Assembly: GCA_028023455.1 (NCBI GenBank)
Contig: JAQFVV010000036.1
Coordinates: 3,626,452 to 3,690,451, forward strand
Direction: 5' to 3'
DNA: 64,000 nt
Origin: Epiperipatus broadwayi
Lineage: Eukaryota > Onychophora > Udeonychophora > Euonychophora > Peripatidae
Shown: piece after piece, positions 1 through 11,652 of the stretch
Layout: every line of letters begins with the position of its first letter
Position numbering within the stretch: the first letter of the stretch is position 1
Translations under genes and position numbers: made by a program
Notes under the pieces: generated by a model
The model's input: the letters and a program-made list of their open reading frames with translations, nothing else
Told to the model about the DNA's origin: nothing
Database searches by the model: none

Positions 1-395
1 TCCCATGCAACAATCTGTGTAGTCTTGAATCAATGCTATGTTGACTTGTTTACCAATAATGCGTCTTATTTTTTTGGTCAGCCTTTCTCAAGGATAAAAA
101 ATAATAATTTAACTTAAAATTAATTTGTTCAAATAGTATCCTTCTATTTGTATGTAAATACATTCATATTTTTGTTTCATAATACATATGAAGGAATAGT
201 ATAGAGATAATTATTAGATAATTACTGTTAAAATATTGAGTAAAACTAATTACAATATTAATATTTGAAACTTTTAATTAATCTGAAATTTAACTGAATG
301 GTTTCCAATAATTCCAGTGTAAACAACATTTTGCTAAAAAATTTGCAAAGAAACTGACAAAAATTGTGCATGTTTAAAAAATAAAAAAACTTTAA
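1..395. other. AT-rich DNA, nothing recognised
   Basis: No coding frame, RNA-like fold or clear repeat could be supported in this stretch. It leads into the minisatellite-like block that follows. Confidence 0.5.
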
Positions 396-1046
396 AAATA
401 AGGGATAATGTTCAAATTGAGCTGAACATGTAAGCATATCTCAAAAACAAAGAAAAATAGGCAACAATATACATTGAGCAGAAGTAAATACATTTTAGAA
501 GCAATGAATAGATGGATAGCAATATGAGTTGAGTTAAAAATATGACCCCATCTGCAAAATATAGATTGAATGGATAGCAGTATGAGTTGGGCAGTATGAA
601 TATATCCCAGAAACAAAGAATAAATGGATAACAGTACTAAATGAAGTGAACTCATGGAAACATCTTAGAAAGAAAAAAATGAATGAATAACATTAGAAGT
701 TAAGGTAAACATATAGAACATCTCAGAAAGAAAAAATGATTGGGTAATAATATGACCTGAATATATGGATGCATCTCAATAAAAAAAAGAATAGATAATA
801 GAGCAAGTTGAGCTGAACATAAAAACACAGTTCAGAATCAAAAAATAAACAATAGTACAAGTGAGCTGAACATAAATATATATCTTAGACAAAAAGAATA
901 AATGGATAACAATAAAGTTGAGCTTAACGTGGTCATATCTTAAAAACAAAGAATAAATTTGATAACACTTTCAAGTTGAATGGACAAAGAAATAAAAATA
1001 AATGCAGAACAACATGAGTTGAATATGCACACATCTTAGAAATAAT

Positions 1047-1054
1047 AAATAAAT
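1047..1054. repeat. 8-bp target-site duplication, left copy
   Basis: AAATAAAT directly before the transposon, repeated exactly at 2573-2580 directly after it. Low complexity weakens it slightly, but it abuts both ends of a perfect inverted repeat. Confidence 0.8.
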
Positions 1055-2572
1055 GGTTGTTTTACAATAGCGTGTTGAAACCGCTGGAGGGCGTTATTTC
1101 TATGCTAGTGCACAGAAATATACTGTTTAGGTGGCCGCCTCTGCCGCTATCGAACATTCTATTTCTAATGTGTAAGCCTAGAAATAGTCCATTGATACGG
1201 GGGAGGGTACTGGCTGACTGTGTATTATTTCTATGCTAATGCACAGAAACGTGAAACATTTAGCCAATCTTGCTGCAGAAGCTATCATGTCAGCTTACAG
1301 CTCAGATTCGGGCTAAGCATTTTGGAGTAGCGATCATATTTCACTTTTGTTTACAGTATTGTCTGAGGGTGGCTGGAATTACGATTGTTGGAACTATTTT
1401 AATATTCATTAAGACCACTTTCCCCTCTATCTCGCATGTTTTAGGAAGGTCTACTAACAATTATCAGCAGAATCTCATGCTTCCCTAGCCCCCATTTCCT
1501 GCTGAAAAAATGGGCCAAGTGTAGTTAAAAGCGCGTTTGCCATCAAATCACGCTCTAAGTCACGTTTTGTGCGACAACAACTGCGAGCTGATTAATCAAA
1601 TAGCTGAAAAAATAGGACAACTTGTTTTGCCGAATGTCAAAGAAAGAAAGAACAAGGATTTTTCTCTGACTGGTTTATCAAATAAAACACCTTGAAGCTG
1701 CATGCCTGCTGTGTTTTTTTTTTTTTTGCCTGAAGAGCCCAAAAAGTTGCTTTTAATTGCCGTATAGATTGATGTTTTTTTAGGGGGAATTACCGTCAAA
1801 ACTTGGTCAATCTTCAAGTTGTTGGCGTTCCATTCCGTTAGCAATTGCAAACACCCTTCCCCCCTCTCTCCCAAAGTTGGACTTTGGCTTGTAAATGTTA
1901 CCATTAAACGGACAATAGATTTATTTATCAAAATAAAAACAAAACAAACCGAATAAAAAAAGAAGTAGTTGAATCGGCTGATTTTTTTGTTTGTCGTACA
2001 ATACCGAACCAAAAATAGAAAAGGGTTTAATGAGAATTAAATCAAAACAAACAAAAAATCGGTTAACTACTTTTTAAAAATCATTGGTTTTAAACGATCT
2101 GTTTTTTTTTTGGTTTTGGGTTTTTTTTTGTTGTTTGGGGTAGCCAAAATAGATTTGATAGCTGCCGTATTTTTATTTTAAATGTGATAAACAACAACAA
2201 CAACCATAACCAAAAAAAAAAAATACGTAGACGGTAAAAAAAAAAACCCCGTCCCCTTTGAAAATATAAATAATGAAAAAAAGAATCAAAAGCCAAAAAA
2301 ATGAAATACTTTTTTTGTTGTAAATTCATTTATTTGTAATTTTTTTGTTTATGCATTTGTTTATTTTTTTTTGTTGTTTTGGTCGTGTTTAAACAAAAAA
2401 TTTGATTTGATATTACTTTTATAAATGTTATAAACAAAAAAAAATAAAAAAACCAAAGCCAACAAAAAACAAAAAAAAGAAAAGAAACCCGGCCCCAGCA
2501 ACATTATATTTATCTTTGTTTACAAACCGAGCCCACCCTCCAGCGGTTTCAACACGCTATTGTAAAACAACC
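1055..2572. mobile_element. Non-autonomous DNA transposon with perfect 37-bp TIRs
   Basis: The first 37 bases (1055-1091, beginning GGTTGTTTTACAATAGCGTG) are the exact reverse complement of 2536-2572. An 8-bp duplication flanks the 1518-bp element. Eight-base duplications are typical of hAT, P and Merlin elements; the TIR does not let me choose between them. A 24-base motif (TATTTCTATGCTARTGCACA plus AGAA-type end) occurs at 1095-1118 and again at 1226-1249, as expected of subterminal transposase-binding repeats, though that role is inferred. Long A and T tracts fill 1700-2480. No reading frame resembles a transposase, so it would depend on one supplied in trans. Perfect TIRs suggest a fairly young insertion. 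Confidence 0.85.
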
Positions 2573-2580
2573 AAATAAAT
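2573..2580. repeat. 8-bp target-site duplication, right copy
   Basis: AAATAAAT, identical to 1047-1054, immediately after the transposon end. Confidence 0.8.
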
Positions 2581-2660
2581 GAACAACAGTACAAGTTGAA
2601 CTGAACATGTGAACACATTTCAGAAACAATTTTGTTTCAACAAAATGCTTGGATCTTTAA

Positions 2661-5294
2661 AAAAAACAAAAAACTTTAGTTACAAAGCAACAAATTCTAA
2701 GGCAATATCATTGTACATGATATGTTTTTTTAAAAAAATAATATTAACTTTCCAAATGTTATTTCAAACTCGGGAAAAAAATACAAGTGTAAGCCCATCA
2801 CGTGGAGATTCTTAATTCACAAGCGGATTTTAATTACTATAATTCTTAAGTTTAAATTAAAACAAATAAAAATTAAAATCTTGCATTTTCACATATGAAA
2901 GTGAAATACATTCATTTGGGTTTTTTTATTTAAGAAACAATTCTATCTCATATCTCGAATATAAATAACGTTTCCAACAAACAGAACAATCTACAATTAT
3001 ATTAAAGTTTAATAAACTAATAATTAAAAAATTCCCCTCAAAAATGTAAGCATATTAGTATAATAAAATTATTAAAGGCCAAGTTATTAATTAAACAATA
3101 TTCTTAATATTATAGACCATGAATAGGTCTATTTGCTATTATCATTAAACAACATTTGATAATAATATCATTTATGCTATTTATTATTTTTACAATGCTT
3201 TTTTACAAACCACTATTGACAGTTTCGATTGCCCCAGCAATCTTCCTCAGAACTTCTAATTACAAAGAACATAAATGATATTAATATTATATGGATTTGG
3301 CAATGCAGTAAGAAATATAAAGTTATAATACTTCATAAAAAAACATTTGATAAAGAAATTGGTGGGTTTTTTCCATGGGTCAATAACACAGATGCTTAAT
3401 AATCAAATAGATTAAGTGTAGAAAAAAAATATTTATTTTGATATGAAGTCAGCTTTAATACAGATAACCTAAAAATTGATCTGAGATGCTGAACATAATG
3501 AAAGGCTTAAAATTCTATTAATATTTTTTTACTGCTATTATCTTATTCATTAGAAAATTAAATTCAATAAATAAAGACAAGTATCAGTGAACTCAGTTCT
3601 GCTATTCTCCATTATATGTAGGTATTACACTATGACAAATGTTTAGTCGATATTTGTCTAGAAACAGTGCAGTGGCACAGGTATTTAGGAATTTTGTTAA
3701 ATGGAAAAATAAATTACGTAGATAATTGGGAATAAAGAACTAAGGGAGGGGGGATATGAAGTATAAAAAATTATTTGAAAAAGAATAATGATATCTGCTA
3801 TAGCTACTGAAACTGATATTCTTTATATTGGCCAGGAAATTCCAAAGTTTTAAACAGAATACAAAAATAAATAGTCAAATCACCACTTCATAATGTTAAG
3901 ATATTTCAGCAACGCCCTCTATGAATATATGTAAAGTCTGAACCTCAAGCAGCCAAAATATAAATGCATTGCATGGTGAATTTGAGGTAGCAAATACAAC
4001 TATTCATAGTAAAATGAGTGAACATTTTTCTTAATGAAGGAAAAAAGTAAATTAAAAAAGTTTGGAAGGTTGTAATTTGTGAAAGAAAATAGATTAATTA
4101 AAAAAAAGTGTTTAAATGGATTTTTGGGAGAGAAAAAACACATTGGTAAGATTTTATAATATGAGGTGCTAATATTTAGATAATTTATTACCATCTATTT
4201 ATAAAAGAAATATGATTTTTTCAACAATAGATTACAGATTCATAATTTTAAGAGAAAAAAAATGACAAATTAATTTTAAAGACAAAAAATAAAATTTTGC
4301 AACATAAATAAAAAATACCTTGAAGTTATATAAGAATACAAATGATGTAAAGTATAAAAAGATATGTGATGATATTAAAGAAAGATTATTATTACTTGGG
4401 GCAAAGACAGAAGTTTTAGATACGAGGGGAATGTGGCAAAATAGATTAAGAAACAATTTTAGATATAATTTATATGGAGGTGGCAAACAAAATGGAACTT
4501 ATATTTTTGGAATGCTGGATTTTGAAAGAAGATTAAGATAAATTGTATAAAGAATAGGAGAAATTTAAAGATGAAAGGATAAACAAAGATTTTTAGTTTA
4601 CATCTTTATAATGAAACTGGGGGAAAAGATAATAGGATTTGCAATTAATAAAAACGCTTTTATTAAAATGGGATAGAAAAACAGAATAAACCAAAGTTTA
4701 AAAATAATTCAGTAATAAAAAGTAAGAAGTATATGAATTTATGATAGAATATAAGGGTTTGGGGAAGAAATGTTTAATTGGCTATCAGTGTTTTTGAGGC
4801 ATGCAGCCTATGTGTAGAAACATCTGGCATCAATTAAGAACCCATTTTATACCATCTCATATTAAAATGTTATTTATTGCAGGATAGTTAAACTAGTTCT
4901 TCCAATTCATTGTTTAATTGCAATGTGCATGCATGTTTTTGTAGTTTTCTTTTTCTCTTAACCAATAACCAACTGCATCAGTATTTAAGACTGTTCATTT
5001 CTCTTTATAATCTTAATTTTTTTTAAAAAGATTAGTCAAAGTAGTCATTAGTCTCACTGATAATTATATGTCTTTTGTTTTCTTTTCATAATGTGTGTTC
5101 ATATTTCATATGCTTATAACCATTGAAATCAGACCCTAATATATTCCTCCTTCTTATCCCCCCCCCCCACCAAAATTGCTATAGTAAGCAAAGTTGATTG
5201 AATGCACACAATGATTTGCAGTCATGATCTATTAAAACTAATTTCATGTCATATATTGAATACAATGTCATATAAATGCTTTTGAACCATTAAG
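2661..5294. other. AT-rich DNA, no gene recognised
   Basis: About 2.6 kb without a supported feature. A 73-codon plus-strand frame at 4320-4541 has a mixed composition (motif TRGMWQNRLRNNFRYNLY) and could be a scrap of an old retroelement, but I cannot assign it. A C-rich run lies near 5159-5168. Confidence 0.4.
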
Positions 5295-5765
5295 CATCAC
5301 ATGATCACCATCTCTTATACTAGCACATAATTGTTTATAAACAAGGCAAAACTCTCCATACAGTAGTGCCACCCTGTGCCAACCAGAGTAATCAATGGAT
5401 GCCAGAAGACTTATACATAAAATCCCTATTTAATGCCTACTCTGACTTGTGGCCTTCGTCAGTGAGCTATTGAGCTTAGATTGAAAATATTATTGTGTTT
5501 TCAATTTCATTCTCATAGTTTTATAGTTAAATACAGATAAAAGGTGTTTTCTGGAGAGTTGCATTAGATCCTAAGATCTAGGTGCAGTGCTCTCAGATAC
5601 AAAGCTCCTCACTGATGAAGGCTACAAGCCAGAAACTAGTTTGGGGATATTGGATGAGTAGGCATTAGATAGGAATTCTATGCACAAGCCTTATGGCATC
5701 CATTGACTACTCTAGTTGGCACAGGGTGGCACTACTGTATGGAGAGTTTTGCCTTGTTTATAAAC
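5295..5765. mobile_element. Foldback element, family FB-A, copy 1
   Basis: The arms 5333-5466 and 5608-5765 are imperfect reverse complements. Both ends carry GTTTATAAAC, and inside them GGCAAAACTCTCCATACAGT and its complement. The loop (about 5467-5607) is mostly unrelated AT-rich DNA. The left tail 5295-5332 matches, in inverted orientation, the right tail of the copy at 25034-25362, so the true unit is longer than the palindrome. No coding capacity. Class is unknown: a foldback DNA element or an inverted pair of a MITE or SINE are both possible. Confidence 0.75.
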
Positions 5766-6476
5766 GCTTTTGCTGAGAAAAGAGCAAGATGTAAACAGCA
5801 ATTTTATATTAGTTTTTGTATTGTAAATAAATGTATAATGTGTATTAATATAAATATGCCTAATAATTTTTTACTAATTCACATTCACTGATAACTGATA
5901 TATTCCTTTCTATTTTAGATTATGGAAGAGGGATATAATATTTTCTGTATGGGAATAAAACTGAAGCAAATCCATCTTTTCTTAGATGAGTGATTCCCAA
6001 CATTACCATGCTTGTTACTATAGATGTTTTATGTCTCACTGAGCAATGTATTGCACTAAAACTTCAGAATAGAGAACACCTATAAAGATTTAATTGACTT
6101 CAGTACTACTATTCTGGACAATTAGTTTGATCATTCCAAAACTGTCAAACTTTTCCAAAAAAAGCTATCTAATCAATCTCACTGATGAAATTCCAATTTC
6201 ATTTCTTTACAAACACAACACCAAACACATTGCTCAGCATGGTTTAGTATTAGCTAAAGAGATATGACTCACAACTTGCTTCTGTCATTTCTAGTACTCA
6301 AATTCCTGAGTGACAAACTATTTGATTAATTTACATTAACAACTACATTTATCTAATTCAGATTAAATGAAACTTCAGATCACCTCTTTTGTCAATATGT
6401 ATTTGCATTAACTCGTCATTCCTTCACAGAATGCAAATATTCAAGTGTTCTAAGTAGGTTTCTAAAAGTCTTTATA
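5766..6476. other. AT-rich DNA, nothing recognised
   Basis: No supported feature. Confidence 0.4.
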
Positions 6477-6772
6477 CAAGCATTTTTCAAAGTGTGGTCT
6501 ATGGCACCTGGAGGTTCCCACGAATCTTTCTAAGGGCCCTCAAAAGTAACCTACATCTGTAATACTACCAAAACATTAAATATATTATATACTAACATAC
6601 AATAGATTTATTATAGCTTTTTCTTAAAGTGATTTAATAGATATAATAAAAAGTTCTTAGTTTAATTTCTAATATAGTAAACATTGAAAAACAGAATTCA
6701 TGTAAACAGATCTTTTTGAACTTTTTAATTGTAAAAATGTTTCTGAGAGTAAAAAGTTAAAAATCACTGCTC
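6477..6772. mobile_element. hAT (Charlie-like) MITE, probable
   Basis: The left end reads CAAGCATTTTTCAAAGTGTGG followed by a GGTCTATGGCACCTGGAGG motif; the right end, reverse-complemented, begins GAGCAGTGATTTTTAACTTT. This is the look of Charlie-type hAT ends (CAGNGNTTNTCAAAGTGTGG). The ~296-bp element has no coding frame. I could not find a clean 8-bp duplication, so it is old or its ends are misjudged. Confidence 0.5.
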
Positions 6773-7057
6773 TATAATATTTCAAGTCTTTGCGTGGAGG
6801 AGTATTACATGCACTAAAAACCAGTTGCAAGGATGATCTTTGACATTTAAAGAAAAAAAGATTAGCAGGATTAGCAATGAAATATTGAAAAAAGTAAATG
6901 AAAATATATATTTATTAAGGAAATTATGAAAAGTTATTGGATTGGACATAATCTTTTGAATATATAAATTTTAAAATTGATTGATAATATTTAATATAAA
7001 GCTTTCCTCAATGATATAAAAATTATTATATAATAAAATTATTATACAATAATAATA
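6773..7057. other. AT-rich DNA, nothing recognised
   Basis: No supported feature. Confidence 0.35.
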
Positions 7058-7160
7058 TTTTTTCCCATGTGTCAAAGCATTGGCCGGGAAGCGAACCCGC
7101 AAACCCGGGACAACTGCTAGTAAGGCAGCTGTGCTGACCACTCGACCACCAACGCTTGAC
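7058..7160 (-). mobile_element. Short tRNA-derived SINE, copy 1
   Basis: Read on the minus strand, 7155-7077 (79 nt) folds as a tRNA-like cloverleaf. The acceptor stem pairs GCGTTGG with CCAATGC. An A box (TGGTCGAGTGG) and a B box (GGTTCGCTTCC) are present, and the anticodon arm GCTGC-CTTACTA-GCAGT puts TAC in the anticodon position, as in tRNA-Val. Extra bases before the T arm break a normal tRNA fold. An A-rich tail follows on the minus strand (7066-7058). The close copy at 12617-12722 has clear target duplications, so this is better read as a SINE than a working tRNA gene. Flanks here are too simple in sequence to prove a duplication. Confidence 0.7.
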
Positions 7161-7384
7161 ATAATAATAATTTTATCATATGATAAAATTACAGTTATAA
7201 ATAATTGGCTTCCTTTCCGCAGGAACAATTATTTTAGTTTTTTTGTTTTATTTTCTATTTACAGAATAGCCTATCTTACTTTCTTGTTTCCAAAAATAAG
7301 TATTTGCTATCAGATTTTTTTTTAATCTGGTGGAGGTAGTTTTTACTTAAAATAAAATCAAATCTTTCATTAAAAATGTACTAT
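7161..7384. other. AT-rich DNA, nothing recognised
   Basis: No supported feature. Confidence 0.35.
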
Positions 7385-7765
7385 AAATATGGTTTATCAG
7401 TTTTTACTTATGAATCTGAAATGTGGACCCTTAAAAGAGAAATTCAAAAATTTTAGACAAATCAACAAAGTATGAAGAAATATAAGATGGGAGTAACAAA
7501 AAGTTATTGAAAACGAAATACGTAGATGAACAGGCATTGATGATGTCATTGAAAGAATGGGCTGGACATAGTGCTAAAAGAAATTATAATAGACAGACTA
7601 TTAAAATCTTGAACTGGATCCCAAGAAATTGTAAAAGACGAGAAAAAGACCACATGTGAAGTAGACAGATTAAATAAAAAAGTTTGTTGAAGTTTTGCAA
7701 AAAAAGAGGTTAAGAATCAGACAAATTGCAGTTGATCAATAATGGTTAAAATGATGATAAAGAGA
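7385..7765 (+). pseudogene. Decayed RTE-type LINE, 3' end fragment
   Basis: The nucleotide sequence follows the 3' end of the better preserved RTE copy at 48540-48966. Recognisable pieces include CTTATGAATCTGAAATGTGG, GGGCTGGACATA and CTTGAACTGGATCCCAAGAA, matching the coding of SETW, WAGHI and LNWIPR in the better copy. Stops and frameshifts break every frame, and only the C-terminal region after the reverse transcriptase is represented. It ends near the ATGATGATAA tail typical of RTE elements. Non-functional. Confidence 0.75.
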
Positions 7766-8029
7766 AAACATAGTCCCATCTTCTTTCTATATTTTTCTGA
7801 CCTAATAAGCAAATTATCGTTATCCTAAATAAATCCACAAAAGCTGTTTAATTCTTTGAATAACAAATTATTCCTTTCTATAAATCACTAATCATTGTAA
7901 ACCATTTGGACTTTCATGAAACATTTGACAATACAATTATTTAATCATTTAGGCAAAAGTAACTTAACTACTTAAGCAAAAAGAACTACTTGATACACAA
8001 AAACTTTTACAAAAATAATACACCTTTTT
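7766..8029. other. AT-rich DNA, nothing recognised
   Basis: No supported feature. Confidence 0.35.
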
Positions 8030-8386
8030 TTATTAAATGCTTTTATTTAAATGCATTAAAAAGAAAAAGTAATAACTGTTTTCCCCACCACAATTGGGGT
8101 TTGTTGAGAACTTGAGTAACTCAATTCCAGAAAAAATAATAATTGTTTCTTCAACCACCATTAGGATTTTTAGATAAAAGCATGGGGTCCAGAAATCCTT
8201 ATTGACTTAATTAATTGCTGGACCCCCATGCCTCTATTTCAAGTTAAATCTAAAAATCCCAATGATTGATTTAATTAATTTTTGGATCCCCATGACATTA
8301 TTTCAAGTTAAATTTAAAAACCCCAATTGTGGTTGAACAAACAGTTTTTTTTTTCTTTTTACTGCACAATAAATAAATGCATTAAA
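8030..8386. mobile_element. Foldback MITE, family FB-B, copy 1
   Basis: Arms carry TTGTTTCTTCAACCACYATT and, inverted, AATTGTGGTTGAACAAACAG, plus AAGCATGGGGTCCAG versus CTGGACCCCCATGC. The outer ends contain ATTAAATGCTTTTATTT and AAATAAATGCATTAAA. This copy has an extra duplicated arm (two GGATCCCCATG-like pieces at about 8217 and 8284). Related copies are at 25491-25745 and 34228-34490. No coding capacity. Confidence 0.75.
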
Positions 8387-8734
8387 TATACAAATTTTTT
8401 TTATCTCTATTCAATTTTAACTTAATTTTTTTCTTACGCAATCCATCTACATATTAATTCAACTTTGCAAAATGATCTATATAATATTCTAAAAACTTTT
8501 TAAAAAATTATTTATTATCGTTAAAAAAATTATCCATATCGATATCTGAAATTCCAAAAAATTAAAATCCCAAACATGTAAATGTTATTTTTACTTGATA
8601 TTTGGGCCTTTTATTTGATAAGGTATCGATTTATTTCTCATTCTGTGTATTTCTGCCAATGCTTAACTTATTGCAAGGGTTTTCCAGTCATTTTTGATCA
8701 TTCCAATTGTTTTACTGTAAGACCATCCAAGATC
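8387..8734. other. AT-rich DNA next to helicase remnant
   Basis: Nothing firmly recognised. On the minus strand a good splice-donor word (AA|GTAAGTATATA) sits at about 8759-8769, where homology of the helicase fragment stops, so this stretch could be former intron or non-coding tail. Confidence 0.3.
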
Positions 8735-9200
8735 TTACATGACACAATGCAATATATACTTACTTGTTTTTTCAAAAAGCTTTTGTCCTAAGTATATAAC
8801 TAAATTGTCTATAGTACAACTTTGCATTTTATGTATGGTAGATGTCCATGAGAGGATCAATAAAAGCATTCTTCTTTCAGATGTTCCGTAGCTGAATTTA
8901 GCAGGGAATCGCATTGCTTTTGGTAATATCATATATATTCCATCTTGGCCAAAATCAACACAGCACACTATTGATATGTCTGACTCATACATCTGTATTT
9001 GACAAAATTTGGGCCACACAATGTCTGTGATAAATCCAACATTTCCATTTATCAATCCTTTTGAAACATCAACTTTGTATCATAGCATAACTTTTGCACT
9101 TGGGAAGATTTCCAATTCCTTTGGTAATCCTCCAGTCTTGATGACATCTGCTGGAATGATGTGTCTCAAAATTGAACCAATTCTTTTTTTTCTAAATATA
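8735..9200 (-). pseudogene. Helitron-type (PIF1-like) helicase, C-terminal remnant
   Basis: Two minus-strand frames, 9301-9080 and 9055-8735, are in phase and separated by an in-frame TGA. Read through, they give LPKELEIFPSAKVML, then VDVSKGLINGNVGFI, then LILSWTSTIHKMQSCTIDNL and VIYLGQKLFEK. These match the end of Pif1/RecD-like helicases of Helitrons: LP.EL....ARVML..N.D...GL.NG..G and L.WA.TIHK.QG.T.D.....G..IF. The expected continuation (..QAYVALSRV) is absent. Without the ATPase motifs and Rep domain this is a relic, not an active rolling-circle element. A host PIF1 pseudogene is possible but the NG..G wording favours a Helitron. Confidence 0.7.
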
Positions 9201-9655
9201 TTAAATGTTGATTTTAGAATTAATTCTGACTTCAATAAAATCCTTGAATTAAAACAAACTACAAAATGTAATATATATATATATTGCCTTTGTGAACACA
9301 TTGCTTAAAACATTGACATTTTTTGAATGACTTTTATATTTGACATCAAAGTATTTGAAATTTCATCCACCTCTGTATTTCTGAAAGTTATTACCTTAAC
9401 TTATGTTTGCATGGCTGCTGCCCTCTGTGTCTCAAAATTGAATCAATTCTATTTTCTCTAAACATGTTAGATATCAATTTTAAAATATAATCAAATCCTT
9501 AAATTGAAACAAACTACTAAACCCAATATATATATATATATACTGCCCTTGTACATCCATTGTTTAAATCATTGAAATTTTTTTTGAGTCTTTTATATCT
9601 GATATCAAAATATTTAAAATTTCATGCAAACCACTATGTGGTTGGCTCACTGTCA
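9162..9655. repeat. Diverged ~266-bp tandem duplication
   Basis: TGTCTCAAAATTGAAYCAATTCT begins both 9162-9427 and 9428-9655; shared order continues through AATCCTTRAATTRAAACAAACTAC, a TA run, and TTTTATATYTGAYATCAAARTATTT. The first copy overlaps the upstream part of the helicase relic, so the duplication arose within that element or after it inserted. Confidence 0.7.
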
Positions 9656-9727
9656 ACTATATTTCCACCTATCTAAGTACTACTTACTTGAAAAATAAAT
9701 GATAAATAATTCATCATATATATATAT

Positions 9728-11652
9728 TGTAATGGGCACACATGCCGTTACATTATTTTAAAATTAAAATAAAAAGATCGTAAATAAAAATTGATTTATT
9801 AAAAAGAAAAAAACTTTACATAAAAACTGAAAATTAAAAGTTGTTTAATGTATATATAGATCACACAGATGGAAAATTTTAAAAACTATTTTAAAAATAA
9901 AAGTATTTGAAAGTATTTTTTTTATAAAAAAAAAAAGTAAAGATTGATATTTTTTAAAATAGACATAAATGATTTCTATCATGTTTAATCTTAAAACATG
10001 GAAATGATTGTTCTTTTAATTAAATGATTGTTTTAAAGCAAACTAGCCTTTGGGGCACTTAAAATAATTTAAAAGGTCAGATAAGAGAATAAAAAGAATT
10101 AGCTTGACCAATGGAAGCACTAAGCCACAGCATGGACCAAAAAAGAGACTCTAGGATTAGTGACATCTTGCCCTATGGATCCAAAAATTTGCTGATAAGA
10201 GGCTAATAAAAATATAAAACTCCAAATATTTGAATTCAGGGATTATTAAAAATTGTTGTTGTTGTTATTGAAGATGCTGACTATTAAGCTATATATATGA
10301 ACTGTAGCTGTATTGCAGATTTCACGATGTAATAGTCTGAAATAGATTTAATTTCTTGACAACCAGCTGAGGCCTCCCCATGACAGTTATGGACCAAAAG
10401 GAATGGCAAGTAACAGCTTCATTTTAAAAAAAAGGACCAACAATCTACTAAGTGATCATGAAGATGGACCTTTAAATCTGCAGAATCTGGAAAGTATAAA
10501 CTCTTTTTGCTTATCTAATAGAAACTTTTTCTAAATTTGCAATGTGTAATTGAAAATAAGAACTTTCATCTGACCTAAAGAATTCAATTATTGATTTTTT
10601 TTCTGCATATGTTTAATTAATCATTTCCATTTCTTTCTTTTGTTTTTGTTATGTGTTAATTAAATTATTTGATTGTATTTAAATTTAAGTTGGATGTGGA
10701 TGGCTATATAGATTTGTTAAGTTTGTTAGTTTAAGGGAGGGTTAATCTTGGGTTAGTTGTTTTGTGGTTAAATTGGGTTCATGTATTGGATATATTGGTG
10801 TAATTAGTAAATGTAGTATGAAGATCCGCTACGTGCAGGATCTAGTATACACTGCACTTGGGCAAAATAAGTCCCATTTCTTAATGACCATTGGAAGCAG
10901 ACATATTCCCTGCTCCTTGGATCACCCCTTTAACCTATGGAATGGGATAGTAAGATGGCAAAAAGGACCGCAATCCCTTCCTATGGAATTTTCTTTTTTT
11001 ATTGTTCTGCTTGCCAGACAGATGTAACATTCCTGTACTGGATGAGAGACAATTTCGTCTCTATAACCATGCTGTTCAGATGTCCATTCCTGACAGTATG
11101 GAATTGTCCTGTCATATTCATACTGCATTGAATACATCGATATATCAGATAGATTGGCATTGGTTTAACTGCGAACTTTTGGCCTAGGGTTATTTTCTTT
11201 TTCGAACAAATCTGCACAGTGTATCTATACTCAACATTATAAAACAAACTCTTATTAAAATCCATGTGTGCAGATTGTTAAAATAGTAATTTAAATTTAT
11301 AAATTAATATTAAAATATAAACAAGATAAATTTTATTCCTCAATTTTAAATATTAATATATGCGTCAATAAATCTTTTGTGTGTGTTAATTCTGGCAGTA
11401 GCTTATTTATTTATTTTATGGAAATCTTTTTTATTAAAATGTTTCTTTTAAGCAAGTTTTATATTAAATCTCTATGTCTCCATGAACTAGTGGCATGGGC
11501 TGATGGTCAGAATAAAATATGTATGTAAAAGTTAGATCTTAACAGTGCGGATCTGCCTACTATATAAATTTTCCGGGTTCCAATAGCCTGGTGGCACCCT
11601 GTACGGTAGATACAATGACACTCCAACTATCTGTTACACCCTGACCGTTATA
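9728..11652 (+). mobile_element. LTR-like unit in a TA run, copy 1 (probable solo LTR)
   Basis: A 1925-bp unit flanked on both sides by TATATA runs. It opens TGTAATGGGCACACATGCCG, continues to TTACA (a hairpin whose 3' arm repeats the terminus inverted), and closes CTGACCGTTATA. The same termini and much of the interior recur in 35034-37237 (minus strand) and part of 23763-25019. Shared interior words include GGATGGCTATATAGATTTGTT and GAATACATCGATATATCAGA. No protein is encoded. The terminal layout and TA-run target match the true LTRs at 38592-40223 and 42463-44100, so a solo LTR is my best reading; a TA-targeting MITE remains possible. Confidence 0.65.

Larger units (their letters stand above)
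396..2660. repeat. Diverged ~60-bp tandem repeat, split by a transposon
   Basis: A unit of roughly 60 bp recurs about ten times between 396 and 1054 and resumes at 2573-2640. Recurring words are GAATAAATGGATAACA, GAGTTGAGCTGAACAT and ACATCTCAGAAACAAAGAA. Units are diverged and vary in length, so this is an old minisatellite rather than an active array. The same motif order on both sides of 1055-2572 shows the transposon landed inside a pre-existing array. No protein-coding role is visible. Confidence 0.75.

Noticed and set aside
396-1054. CRISPR-like array of ~60-bp units
   Set aside because: Units are diverged along their whole length with no constant repeat and unique spacer alternation, and the context is a eukaryotic genome.
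1596-2329. Minus-strand open frames of 138 and 79 codons
   Set aside because: They lie inside the 1518-bp transposon and are built from poly-A/T tracts (runs of F and K). No domain wording and no match to a transposase.
7077-7155. A functional tRNA-Val gene
   Set aside because: The extra bases before the T arm and a mismatched T stem spoil the fold, and the second copy shows retroposition hallmarks.
8582-8791. Plus-strand 69-codon frame as a gene
   Set aside because: It has no recognisable domain and overlaps the minus-strand helicase relic edge.
10764-11265. Cluster of overlapping short open frames on both strands
   Set aside because: They fall in a non-coding repeat also present at 23.4-24 kb and 35-37 kb, where the frames are not kept.
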